Positions 24,204 to 34,100 of a stretch of 48,151 nt of DNA are shown here, piece after piece. The position numbers and the translations under genes are program-made. Below the pieces are notes generated by a model that was not told the origin of the DNA, made no database searches, and saw only the letters and a list, made by a program, of their open reading frames with translations. This DNA comes from CAZNKU01 sp045541135 (GTDB lineage Bacteria; Bacillota; Clostridia; Monoglobales; Firm-18): the NCBI GenBank assembly GCA_045541135.1, contig JAZQIO010000007.1:1-48151 (forward strand), in the 5' to 3' direction. The first letter of the stretch is position 1; each line of letters opens with the position of its first letter.

Positions 24204-25088
24204 TTATTTGCCCAAAAAAGACATTAAGCTGTTATGATACAAATTGTTTCTGAATTCTTCAGATGCGTTTTGCGAATCTAAAATTTCTTTTTCAAATGCA
24301 AGCCATTCCTTCACTGTATCCACAGGATAATCTTCAACATATGTATCAGAACCGAATATAATTCTTTCACCGTTTGGATAACAGGAACAAAGTTTAGTAA
24401 GTACTTCCTTTTTATAAATTCTGTTAGGTCCGGGGGCTATGTCAATATAAAGTTCAGGCACACTACAATTACCTTTTTCATCAATATGATTTTTAACCCA
24501 TGGAAAATCCTTATAAACCGTATGTTCTCCGCATGATGCGTATTTTGCCTGATTTCCAATCCATCTGAATTTACCGTAAAGCATTATACATTCATCAAAC
24601 CATGGATGACTACAGTGAGCCATAGTAAATTTCAGGTTTTTATAATGCATAAAGCTCTCCCAATTTGCAGGTTTATTATATTCACAATTTACATCAAAAT
24701 CGTAAAGAATGCCCGAGTGAAAAATGATAGGCTTGTTAAGCTCCTCAATAAGTTTGAATACCTTAGTTGGAATTTCATCCTTAACACAGTAATTATTTGC
24801 AATGAATTTGAATGCACATACTCCTCTGTTTACGCATTCTCTTACTTTTTCAAATATATTTTCTTCATACGGATGAAGCCATGCAACAGGAAATAATCTA
24901 TCCTCATATCCCTTAACCCAGGAAAATAAATTATCTATTCGTTCTTCATAAGAAAAAGCTTTATCTTCAGGGTCTATGGAAAATACACAGCCGCCGTATA
25001 CTCCACACGCTTCCATTTTTTCAAGAAGTGTTGCAGGGTCAGGCTTTTTGTATCCACCTATGTGTAAATGTCCATCAAAAATCCTCAT
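24204..25088 (-). CDS. Amidohydrolase-family (TIM-barrel) protein
   Basis: A 294-residue metal-dependent hydrolase of the amidohydrolase-2 type. H7-x-H9 (FDGHLHIGG) is at the end of strand 1. FHSGILYDF, MAHCSHPWFDE and FGSDTYVEDYP supply the later metal and catalytic residues (His, His, Asp). Members include decarboxylases and lactonases (for example 4-sulfomuconolactone- and 2-pyrone-4,6-dicarboxylate-type), so hydrolysis of a sugar lactone or decarboxylation is possible; the substrate is unknown. Cytoplasmic. AAAGGAGA precedes ATG 25088. A strong hairpin upstream separates it from the surface-protein operon, so it may have its own promoter or receive read-through. Confidence 0.8.
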   Translation of the reverse strand: MRIFDGHLHIGGYKKPDPATLLEKMEACGVYGGCVFSIDPEDKAFSYEERIDNLFSWVKGYEDRLFPVAWLHPYEENIFEKVRECVNRGVCAFKFIANNYCVKDEIPTKVFKLIEELNKPIIFHSGILYDFDVNCEYNKPANWESFMHYKNLKFTMAHCSHPWFDECIMLYGKFRWIGNQAKYASCGEHTVYKDFPWVKNHIDEKGNCSVPELYIDIAPGPNRIYKKEVLTKLCSCYPNGERIIFGSDTYVEDYPVDTVKEWLAFEKEILDSQNASEEFRNNLYHNSLMSFLGK

Positions 25089-25132
25089 ATTATTTTCTCC
25101 TTTAAAAACAGCGTATAATAACCCCTCTATTT

Positions 25133-25167
25133 AATATAGCACTACAGAAAATCTGTAGTGCTATATT
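25133..25167. terminator. Strong hairpin between the surface-protein and amidohydrolase genes
   Basis: A perfect 16-bp inverted repeat (25133-25148 and 25152-25167) with an AAA loop. The minus-strand exit is only moderately T-rich. A second, looser pairing, AAGCCACC (25178-25185) with GGTGGCTT (25226-25233), extends by three more base pairs past a mismatch and lies between it and the 25242 stop. Together they probably terminate or attenuate the surface-protein transcript or protect its 3' end. Confidence 0.6.
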
Positions 25168-25241
25168 TATTTCACTTAAGCCACCGGAGTGTTAAATAAA
25201 TTAAGGGGGTTAATAAAATTTTTCAGGTGGCTTCAGTAAAA

Positions 25242-27209
25242 TTACTCAATTACCAAACCAACGTTTTCAACGTATGGTACAAGAGATGTAATACTGTCAA
25301 ACAAGAATGCCTTTACTTTATATCCTGCCTTTATATAATCTGAACCGGTAACTGTGTATGACAAATAACCGTCTTCTAAAGTTGTATCTGTCCAAAGCTT
25401 TTCAAGTTTGCCGTTAGCATTGTATACTGCTGTAACAAGACAAAGGTTTTCATAATTTCCCAAAATCTTTGCTTTGGCTTCAACGCCACCCTCAACAGCA
25501 TTTAGTGCAAGTGGATAGATATAATTTTCAGAATCTGTCCAACCATAAGTAATTTCAGGCATTGCAGAATAACTTGCTATTTTAATATTATCATACTTTG
25601 TAACAACTGCCTTATCATCAAGACCTGTTATATTCCAGCTTTGTGTAACCATATACAAATTGGTTGCATTGTAACCCTTAATCTGAGCCTCATAATAGCA
25701 AACATCATTGCATATACCGTAAATTTTGATGTTATAAAGACCGTTAGCTTCATCATATGTAACACTCTTTATAAATGAAATTTTATTCCATGCATCAGAT
25801 GCAATATCAGCTGTTTTTGTTCTTTCAGTAAAATCCACAAACTTTACATTTTCTGTAATTGGAGTTACATCAAAATTCAACTTTCCGTTTTCTATAACTG
25901 AATCAATGAAATAATCATTTGAATTCTGACCTGTAAGGCTAAAGCCGAACTTGTAGCTTCTCTTTGTTTCTGCTGAAGCAGCAGGTACAAAGATTTCATA
26001 CGAATGTTCAACCACATATTCTTTACCGTCATTTTGAACATAAGTGTTATAATTTCTTCTTGTGTTATTTACCAGAACACTATCCTTGGTGAGATTATTT
26101 TCATCTATTGCTGTTGTACCTGTTGTAACAACAAGTGCCATACCGTTATCTTCTCTTGCTTCGCCTACGTAATCTGTATTTCTGTTTGTGTCCACACTGT
26201 GAGCGATAGTTCTTGGATTATACAACAAGTTTCCATCACTAACATAGCTAACAACCAATGAATTTGTAGCAGATGTTGTTGTTAAATCGTCAAAATTCCA
26301 AAGAACAAGTCTTGTGATTTCAGGACCTGCAGGTTCTTCGGGTTCGGGTGTATCTACCGTGAATGTAACAGGCTTATCCTCAACAGAAAGTGTTCTCATG
26401 TATATATTATCATAATTTGTTGCCATTGATGGCTGGTGCCACAAAGCTCTGTCCATATAAATCATACTTGTATATAATGTTGTACCTACACCGTAGAATA
26501 TCTGTGTATCACCAACATAAACACCATAAGTAAGCTTTGTTGTATCTGCATCATAATATGCTCTTACTTCCACAGTTGCCCAACTGCCGGGAGTATAGCT
26601 TGCACTGCCTGTAACAACAGTTGTTGCCTCAATGCCCACTAAAGAATCAACGGTGAAAGCACCATTAGCATATCTTATTACAAATTCGTCGTAACCATCG
26701 CTGCCCAAGGCACCGTTCTTTCCGTTTGCTGTGGTAAATGACGGTGTAAATGTTCTTTCAGCATTTGCATTTGCATCATTTGGAATCATAATGTCATACA
26801 TAACTGAAAATACAGGTTTTTTTGTGGATGTACTTGTTACCTGAGCGTATAAATTAATGTTTGTGCTTGGGTCATAGCGCAAATCCTTGCTGTAATTAAC
26901 ATTCATGCACATATCTCCGGCTGCACGCTCAATTGAACTTACACCTGTTCCTGTACCACCTGACAAAACGCTGATTCCGAATCTCTTTGCACCTGAACTG
27001 TTTGTCGAAATTCTTCCGTCCGCAGGATAAAGTGTACCTGACACAACAGCTCCTGTGGCTGTTGTTCCGTCTGTACCTGTTATAAGTGTTCCGTCCCACA
27101 TTACAAGATTATAGGGCTCCGCAGTTGTTGCTGTTGCCGCAGAAGCAATAACTCCCATTGAAAGTAACATTGTCAATACTAAAAATACTGACATAATTCT
27201 TTTTAACAT
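25242..27209 (-). CDS. Secreted protein with two lectin-like repeats, no SLH anchor
   Basis: A 655-residue exported protein with a signal peptide at residues 1-24 (MLKRIMSVFLVLTMLL...ASA). Residues 25-285 are a beta-rich, concanavalin-like domain almost identical to the N-terminus of the 1680-residue protein encoded at 31114-36156. Residues 300-545 look like a diverged second copy (LVLWNFDDL versus LVMWDGT; YEIFVP versus YDIMIP; TKYDNIKI versus TNYDNIYM). The last 90 residues are a beta domain ending VKAFLFDSITSLVPY, a form common at the C-termini of Clostridia surface glycan proteins. No catalytic motif is recognised. A polysaccharide-binding role is likely. GGGAGG decides ATG 27209. Confidence 0.75.
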   Translation of the reverse strand: MLKRIMSVFLVLTMLLSMGVIASAATATTAEPYNLVMWDGTLITGTDGTTATGAVVSGTLYPADGRISTNSSGAKRFGISVLSGGTGTGVSSIERAAGDMCMNVNYSKDLRYDPSTNINLYAQVTSTSTKKPVFSVMYDIMIPNDANANAERTFTPSFTTANGKNGALGSDGYDEFVIRYANGAFTVDSLVGIEATTVVTGSASYTPGSWATVEVRAYYDADTTKLTYGVYVGDTQIFYGVGTTLYTSMIYMDRALWHQPSMATNYDNIYMRTLSVEDKPVTFTVDTPEPEEPAGPEITRLVLWNFDDLTTTSATNSLVVSYVSDGNLLYNPRTIAHSVDTNRNTDYVGEAREDNGMALVVTTGTTAIDENNLTKDSVLVNNTRRNYNTYVQNDGKEYVVEHSYEIFVPAASAETKRSYKFGFSLTGQNSNDYFIDSVIENGKLNFDVTPITENVKFVDFTERTKTADIASDAWNKISFIKSVTYDEANGLYNIKIYGICNDVCYYEAQIKGYNATNLYMVTQSWNITGLDDKAVVTKYDNIKIASYSAMPEITYGWTDSENYIYPLALNAVEGGVEAKAKILGNYENLCLVTAVYNANGKLEKLWTDTTLEDGYLSYTVTGSDYIKAGYKVKAFLFDSITSLVPYVENVGLVIE

Positions 27210-27249
27210 AATTATTCCTCCCAATATAATTTTTATTTATTTAACACAA

Positions 27250-30200
27250 TCATTTTGATTGCAAAAGTTCTAAAAGGCAGGATATAATTTTTGCCGCTTC
27301 CGCCCTTGTTAAATTATCCTTTGGTCTGAACCGGTTGTCATAGCCCTCTATAAGACCAATGGACTTCATAAGAATTACAGATTCCTTTGCATATTCCGAA
27401 ACTTCGCTTTCATCTGCAAAAGCTGTTGTTTCGGTTTTTTCAACCTCAACATCAAGCTTATCTATAATTCTTGATATCATAACCGCCATATCCTGACGTG
27501 ATATATTAGTTCCTATACCAAATTCTGTTCCTGAAATACCGTTTACAATACCAAGGTTCTTTGCTTTCAAAACATATTCCTTATACCAAGCATCATCGGA
27601 AACGTCACCGAAAGTATTTTCTGCCTCGTCTGTTTTAACATCTGCAGAAATCATAAGCATTTTAAGGAACTGTTCACGGGTAACATTGCTGTTTGGTGCA
27701 AAGTTGCCTGTACCATCACCTGATACAATGCCCTTTTGGGTTAATTTTTCAACATATTCAAAGTACCAGTCAGCCTCATTAACATCATCATATGTTGGTG
27801 TTACGGGTTTTGGTTCAATTGGTTCTTCCTCTTTTGCAGGATCGTCATCCTTGTCGTCAGTTACAGGAGGGATGTATCCGCCACCTGATGAACCTCCTCC
27901 ACCTGATGAGCCACCGCTTCCGCCGGAGCTGCCACCTGAACCTCCTGTGAAGTCACCGAAATCTTCCTCTTCTTCAAAATCTTCAGGTACAGTTTCAGTA
28001 CTTTCAACAACAGGAGCATCACCATAGTAGATATAAGCACCGTCTTTTTTGGTATCTACTATTCTTTCACCATTAAAGGTTGATACTAATGTTTTAAAGT
28101 CTGCATACACTGTTACATCCTTTAATTCTTCTGCTTCCATACTATCAGATGCAAGTTCAGCAAAATTACCTGCAGGGAAATTAACACTTAATGTTTTATT
28201 TCCATTTGCGGATTTATACAAATATTTATCCTGAATGTCACTTCTTTCTATGTATGAACCATCATACACGAAAAAGTCGCAAACCTTACCTGACATATCC
28301 TCGTGAACAAGCATTGTTGAAGCATCTGTTTTATATTTGCCCAATGTAACGTCCTGCTTCTTATTCAAATCAAACAAATGATAGTAATAATATGTATCTG
28401 TTTTTTTAGTTGCAGGGTCTGTAATTCTTATACGGAAAGCTGTTGCACCGTTATCTGTTATTGGCAAATCAATAACGTCGGTTTCAATCTGTCTGTCCTG
28501 ACCACCCTCCAAGGGATAGATAACTGTTCCGTATTTTACGCTGTCATTACTTTCTCGCTCATAAACACCTTTTTTGTTATCAAGGTAGCTACCTGTTGCA
28601 GGGCAATAATATGAATCTGCAAGATATATTCCTGACATTCCCTCTGCGTCCACAGGAGAAACTATTACATTTGCTCCTGAATGGAAATTACTCTTAAATT
28701 CATTGTTTTCAGTAATGGCAACATTTGAAGTAGGAATCATATGCCAATGCTGTGTAAAAACATTTTCCTTTGTAGTATCTGCCGCCAATACATAGTCGGC
28801 AATTATAAAGAATTTCTGGTTTTTAGGGAACAGCACGCTTCTTTCAAAATGAGCAGCATTCTGAACATAGTCGTAAGTATATGTTACGTGGTCATAAAGA
28901 TTATTATGCTCCACAGCCTTTACAACGCTGTCCTGCCCTGTTGAACCGTAAATGTTACCACCGTTTACTGTTATTGTGTTATGATGATCTCCTGCTTTTA
29001 CCTTTGCATATTTATCATCGGTAAGAATACTTGCATAAGCGGGGTCAACCAGAAGTTCTCTGCCATAAGCAGTAAGCACAACGCTCATCTGGTCATTATG
29101 CCTGTGGCTGGCATTATCGCCTTTTGCAATCATTGCAAGAGCTATCGCATTTTTGTCCCAGCCTGTTCTCATATACGTTCTTTTTGCAACAGGGAATGAT
29201 ATTGAAGTAAAATCGGGAAGTTTACCCTGTACACCGCTTGTTGCAACGTATTTAAGTTCTTCATCATCAATACCCATATTCACAAGCTGATTGTAACGGG
29301 TTCTGAATTCGCTTACAAATGTTTTACCATGGTCTATGGAATCGGCAAAGCTGAAGCCTCCCCAACCGGGCGCTGTGGAATACAGCCAGTTTTTAACCAT
29401 TCCATGAATTTTTTGCATAGCTTCCTCATCATAAGGCAATCCGAAATGTTTATCCTCTGTTTCATTATAATAGGTAAGCTGAGTGGTAAAAGGTCCAAGC
29501 TCTGTACCTATGTAGTTAAATGCCGCAGTAAAGCACGCACCGTCGTCATAAACAATGTGGTTTAACATTCTCTTGTTATGGTATATAACAAGGTCATAAT
29601 AATAATCCGTCTGCTTTATTTCAGGGAACAGATTACACAACAGATAAAGAGATCTGTTCCAGGATGTAGCCATATTACCTGTAACAACTTCTTTTTCTAC
29701 AATATGTTCACACATATAGTCTGCTACTTCAATAAAGTTTTTAAGCATAGCTGCGAATAAAGCAGGATCATCCTCGAAAACCTGGCTTTCCCACACCAAA
29801 ACATAAGCATTTGACAGCTGTGTAATATAACCACCAATATCAAGATGACTCATTCCTCTGTATGGGTCAGGATTTTTGTCGGAATTATCGTAATGGTTGT
29901 CTTTTCCGCATTTGTTGGCACCTATATGGTTTATCATACTCATCATTTGTCGTATGAAAGTGTATGCATATTTTTCGTCACCGGTGCTATCGTACATTCT
30001 TGCAACACTCATTGGCAATGTTCCACGAAGGAAGTAACACAATTTACCCTTTTCCGTTGCAAGCGGATTTGAGTAAAAATCCCATGCTTCCTGGTCATTA
30101 CAGGAAAGGAACAACCAGTCAGAAAATGTATTCCATGTAATAGTGCTTTCCTTCCAGGAAGCATCCTCCCAACCGTATACAAAAAGTTCTTTTTCTGTTA

Positions 30201-31098
30201 AATCTCCGCCATCTTCAACTCGTGCGGTAAAGTTAAGCTCTGCAGTTGAAACAGTATCGGTAGAAGTCAGTGAAGAAATATCAAACTTTATATATGTTCT
30301 CTTTGTTTCCGCTGCCTCATCACCCCATGGGTTAAAGGCGCTTGACCAATGCCCAACGTAGCCGTATTCCTGAGCATACAAAATTTCTTCATCGCCGTAA
30401 TTTGTATTAGCATTAAGTGTCGGACTTATGTAGGCATCTTCATAAACAGGCAGGGTCTGTGCAACTCTGTTTACAACAAGTGTAAGTGTTGGAGGTGCAT
30501 CTGTTCCCTTACCCTTTATTTCCGCCGCTGTATTGCTTTTATCCATTGAAGCAATAACAAAAGAAACATAAGGGTTACCGGACTTAACAGCTGTCCTTAC
30601 ATGGGCAAGAACATCTTTAGAAGACATTACCTGCCAATCGCCGTTTACTCCGGGCACAATTTCGATAGGTGTGCCCGTAGTTGTTGCCGCATACATATTT
30701 CTTGCCTGAAGTTCTGCCTGCAATCTGTCAGCATCATTTACATTTACGCCGCTTTGAGTGTACAAAACATCTTTCCTTGAAATGTAATACTTGCGAAGCT
30801 CCTCTTTTGCTTTATCATAATCACCGTTTTTAACAGCTGATTCTACTTTCTCCATTTCAGGAAATTCGTCGTATCTGAACCATGATTCCGTTGACCAGCT
30901 CTGGCTTTCAGCATCCCATACACCGAAAAATTCTTCATCGGTTACATCCATAGGGTCTGACATCATTTCAAAATCGTATGTATCATCTCTGTACACGTAT
31001 TTTTCACCGCCTTCAGAAGATTCCTCAGCTGCAAATACGAAAGCCGCAGATGAAATAAGCATTATAAAAGTCAGTAATAAGCATATTATTTTTTTCAT
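27250..31098 (-). CDS. SLH-anchored heparinase II/III-type polysaccharide lyase
   Basis: A 1282-residue cell-surface enzyme. Domain order: signal peptide (1-24); an N-terminal lyase-associated helical segment (60-110); a DNRLRE/CBM96-like beta domain (about 200-330) set into the front of the enzyme; an (alpha/alpha) toroid (330-620); a heparinase II/III-type beta domain (635-930) with NASHRHNDQ (662-670), LLVDPAY and DHHNTITVNG; an acidic then Gly/Ser-rich linker (1040-1075); and three SLH domains (1102-1280). Such lyases cleave uronic-acid polysaccharides by beta-elimination, leaving unsaturated uronates. The substrate is unproven, but GH20, NagA and an uronyl hydrolase nearby point to an amino-sugar-containing one. 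It lies 15 bp after the giant SLH gene. Confidence 0.88.
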   Translation of the reverse strand: MKKIICLLLTFIMLISSAAFVFAAEESSEGGEKYVYRDDTYDFEMMSDPMDVTDEEFFGVWDAESQSWSTESWFRYDEFPEMEKVESAVKNGDYDKAKEELRKYYISRKDVLYTQSGVNVNDADRLQAELQARNMYAATTTGTPIEIVPGVNGDWQVMSSKDVLAHVRTAVKSGNPYVSFVIASMDKSNTAAEIKGKGTDAPPTLTLVVNRVAQTLPVYEDAYISPTLNANTNYGDEEILYAQEYGYVGHWSSAFNPWGDEAAETKRTYIKFDISSLTSTDTVSTAELNFTARVEDGGDLTEKELFVYGWEDASWKESTITWNTFSDWLFLSCNDQEAWDFYSNPLATEKGKLCYFLRGTLPMSVARMYDSTGDEKYAYTFIRQMMSMINHIGANKCGKDNHYDNSDKNPDPYRGMSHLDIGGYITQLSNAYVLVWESQVFEDDPALFAAMLKNFIEVADYMCEHIVEKEVVTGNMATSWNRSLYLLCNLFPEIKQTDYYYDLVIYHNKRMLNHIVYDDGACFTAAFNYIGTELGPFTTQLTYYNETEDKHFGLPYDEEAMQKIHGMVKNWLYSTAPGWGGFSFADSIDHGKTFVSEFRTRYNQLVNMGIDDEELKYVATSGVQGKLPDFTSISFPVAKRTYMRTGWDKNAIALAMIAKGDNASHRHNDQMSVVLTAYGRELLVDPAYASILTDDKYAKVKAGDHHNTITVNGGNIYGSTGQDSVVKAVEHNNLYDHVTYTYDYVQNAAHFERSVLFPKNQKFFIIADYVLAADTTKENVFTQHWHMIPTSNVAITENNEFKSNFHSGANVIVSPVDAEGMSGIYLADSYYCPATGSYLDNKKGVYERESNDSVKYGTVIYPLEGGQDRQIETDVIDLPITDNGATAFRIRITDPATKKTDTYYYYHLFDLNKKQDVTLGKYKTDASTMLVHEDMSGKVCDFFVYDGSYIERSDIQDKYLYKSANGNKTLSVNFPAGNFAELASDSMEAEELKDVTVYADFKTLVSTFNGERIVDTKKDGAYIYYGDAPVVESTETVPEDFEEEEDFGDFTGGSGGSSGGSGGSSGGGGSSGGGYIPPVTDDKDDDPAKEEEPIEPKPVTPTYDDVNEADWYFEYVEKLTQKGIVSGDGTGNFAPNSNVTREQFLKMLMISADVKTDEAENTFGDVSDDAWYKEYVLKAKNLGIVNGISGTEFGIGTNISRQDMAVMISRIIDKLDVEVEKTETTAFADESEVSEYAKESVILMKSIGLIEGYDNRFRPKDNLTRAEAAKIISCLLELLQSK

Positions 31099-31113
31099 CA
31101 CAACAGCTCCCTT

Positions 31114-34100
31114 CTACTGTATATTTGCAATCAGTGTTATAACCTTAGCTGCCTCTGCTCTTGTAAGCTGTCCAAGAGGTTTGAAAGTACCGTCCTCGTA
31201 ACCGTTAAGTACTTCAAGGGACTTCATAGAATAAACTGCGTCAGATGCATATTCTGCTATGTCTCCGTCGTCTGCAAATTTATCCTTGCTTACAGATACA
31301 TCATTTTTCATTGTCATAAGGTTGTAAATCATAACAGACATATCCTGACGGGAAATAGGCTTTCCAACGCCAAAGTTTTTATCATCAATACCGTTTACAA
31401 TATTAAGCTTCTTAGCTGTATAAACGTAAGGAGCAAACCAGTCTGATGCGCTTACATCCTCAAAGCCTTCATATTCTTCAACCAATTCTATTCCTGCTAT
31501 GTTTACAAGTAATTTCACAAATTCTTCTCTTGTAATTTTGTTGTTCGGATAGAAATTACCATCCTCATAACCATCAATAATACCTTTGTTTTTAAGGTTA
31601 ATAATGTATGTATAATGCCAATCTGTAACCTTAACATCCTTAAATTCAGTATTAAGATTTTCATTTGAAGGAGTCTGAACAATATCATTTTTATCAGGCA
31701 AAGCAGTTATTGTTGTACCACCTGTATTTACGCCTGCAATGTTTCCGCCGAAACCGCCGCCACCGCCGGCACCACCTGCACCGCCTGATGCACTTCCGCT
31801 TCCGCGTACAAGGTATTTAAAGCTTTTAACGGAAGTTTTTCCGTCTAATGTAGCTGTTACTGTAAGTACAACTTCCACTTCCTTTTTGCCCGATGGTTTT
31901 GTAATATTACCGTCTTTTGAAATTACACTTTCGTTGGAGGATTTCCATACAAGGCTTGAACCGTACAATGAACCTGTTGTCGGAAGTTCAATATAATCCT
32001 GTTTAAGTACATATTCAGATGGCATATCAAGAGCCATAATGTCTTTATATGCTTTATCATCTGACGAATAGCTTATGTAGCCTTTAATTTCGTAAAGCTT
32101 TATACCGCCATTTTCTGTTACTATATTTGCAATTTTAATATATCGTGCAGTCTGCATATCAAATTTTACGTGATTACTCTTTAAATCCGTAAAGTTTACA
32201 GATGCAACCGGACCGTTCCATTCCACACCGTTTTCCGATACATAAATGTCACATGATTTAATGTTGTTATCATCAGCTTCGCGGAAGAAATATAAGGAAT
32301 TAATGTCATTTAAACCACCCATATCTATGGTTATGTATGAATTTTCATTAATTCTTGTACCTTCAAAGTATGTAGCGAAGTTATTATCACGAACCTTTGT
32401 TGTATCATTATTTATATCTTCTTTAATGTCTGTAATAACAGTTACATTTTTAAAGACATTCTTAACTTCATCAGGAACAGCAACACAATCTACAACTCTT
32501 TCGAAGTAAGCATCTGTTCCGCCGTTAACAGTAAGTTTTAAGGTAACATTAAAGAAAGTGATGCTGTCAGTTGCTGTATATGTTCCTGTATTGGTTAAAA
32601 TTCCGTTATCTGATGATGTCCACTCAACCTTAACACCTCCAACGGCATTTGTCTTCAAAACAACATCAGCATTTATGTATCCCTCACCAAGATTAGCAAA
32701 GTAATCAAAAACCTTAACATTGTAATTGAACAGTGCATATTCATCAAAAATCACTTTTTCGTTTGAAAGAGTAACTCCGCTTTTTGAAACTGACTTAAAG
32801 CCTTTTGCTTTTTCGGCATAAGCTACATAGTCAATAACAAGGTCGTCATTTACAAACACGCTTACCTTACTGTCAGCGGAATTCATCACTACCTTCAATG
32901 CAAATGTATTGCCGTCAACTTCGTATTCTGTACCGTTGCTGAAAATAATCTTTGAATTTTCAACATTAAAGCCTATTATTTTATTGTCATTTTCATCACA
33001 CAATTTCATTGAGCCATTTGTGTTTGAAACTTCAGCAGAATATGTCACAACATTTTCGGCATTTTCTGTAATATCTGCCAAATTACATTCAACATCTTTA
33101 CCGCGTTTTGCAACAACAAATTTTATTTCCTTTGAAGCAGAGCCACTTGGAGCAACAACTGTTGCCTTTAATGTAACTTCCGTATTCTTGGAAATATTGA
33201 TGTTTTTATTTATAACACCTCTGTCTGACATTATGTTGTCATTTAAAGAATCCCATGTTACTGCATAACCCTCTTCAGTTATTGAAGGCAATTTCAAATC
33301 TGCAATTAAAGCATCAGGATTTTGATTTGTAATATTTTCAGGAACAATTTTTGCCAAAGCACCTTCCAAAAGGTATTCAGGGTCGTCTGTTCCCAAAACC
33401 TTGATTTTAAATTCCTTTAAAACCTTTGTATCTGCCTTACCTTCAGGAGTTATAACCGCAGAAATTACAATATCCGTATCATCTTCTGTGCAATATACTT
33501 TTCCCTGTTCAAGGTTTGCAAGAGGATTATTAGATGTCCAATTAATCTTGTATCCGGAAACCTTCGGCAAGCTGATAGCACCGTATGCATTATCAGGATT
33601 TTGAGTTACATCATAAATACTGATAGAATCTGCCGCTGCAAGAGTTTGTTCAAGTGTTGTATTTGAAGACTTCAAAAGACGTGTAAATGAAGCATCCTTT
33701 ATTACTATGCTGTCATTTGCAGTACCGTCAACAAAGCTTACCTTATATGCATTCAAAATGTTTTTATCAGCAGTATAAGTATAAGGTAATTTTGAAATTT
33801 CTTTTGAATTTACACTTATCCACATACCCTTTTCGTCTGTGTATGTTCTGAAGTTTATATCATATTCATTTGATGCTGTATTTTCTTTAACAGCAACAAC
33901 ATCATCCTCACCGCAGTACACTATTTTATCCGCAGTAATTTTAACTGTTCCAAATGGAACAAAGCCTTTTGATTCAGTATAGTTACCAACTTCCACAAAT
34001 GCCGCACCGTCAGTAATTTCAGGAGTTAATGAAATTTCAAAATCATATGCACCTACATTATCGTAATAATATGTATCTGTGTATGTATCATGAGTATCAA

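Noticed and set aside
27686..28027. Plus-strand proline-rich frame in the lyase gene
   Set aside because: It is the antisense of the Gly/Ser linker and neighbouring SLH coding sequence.
31739..31996. Plus-strand Pro-rich frame in the giant SLH gene
   Set aside because: It is the reverse complement of the Gly-rich linker; no start signals.
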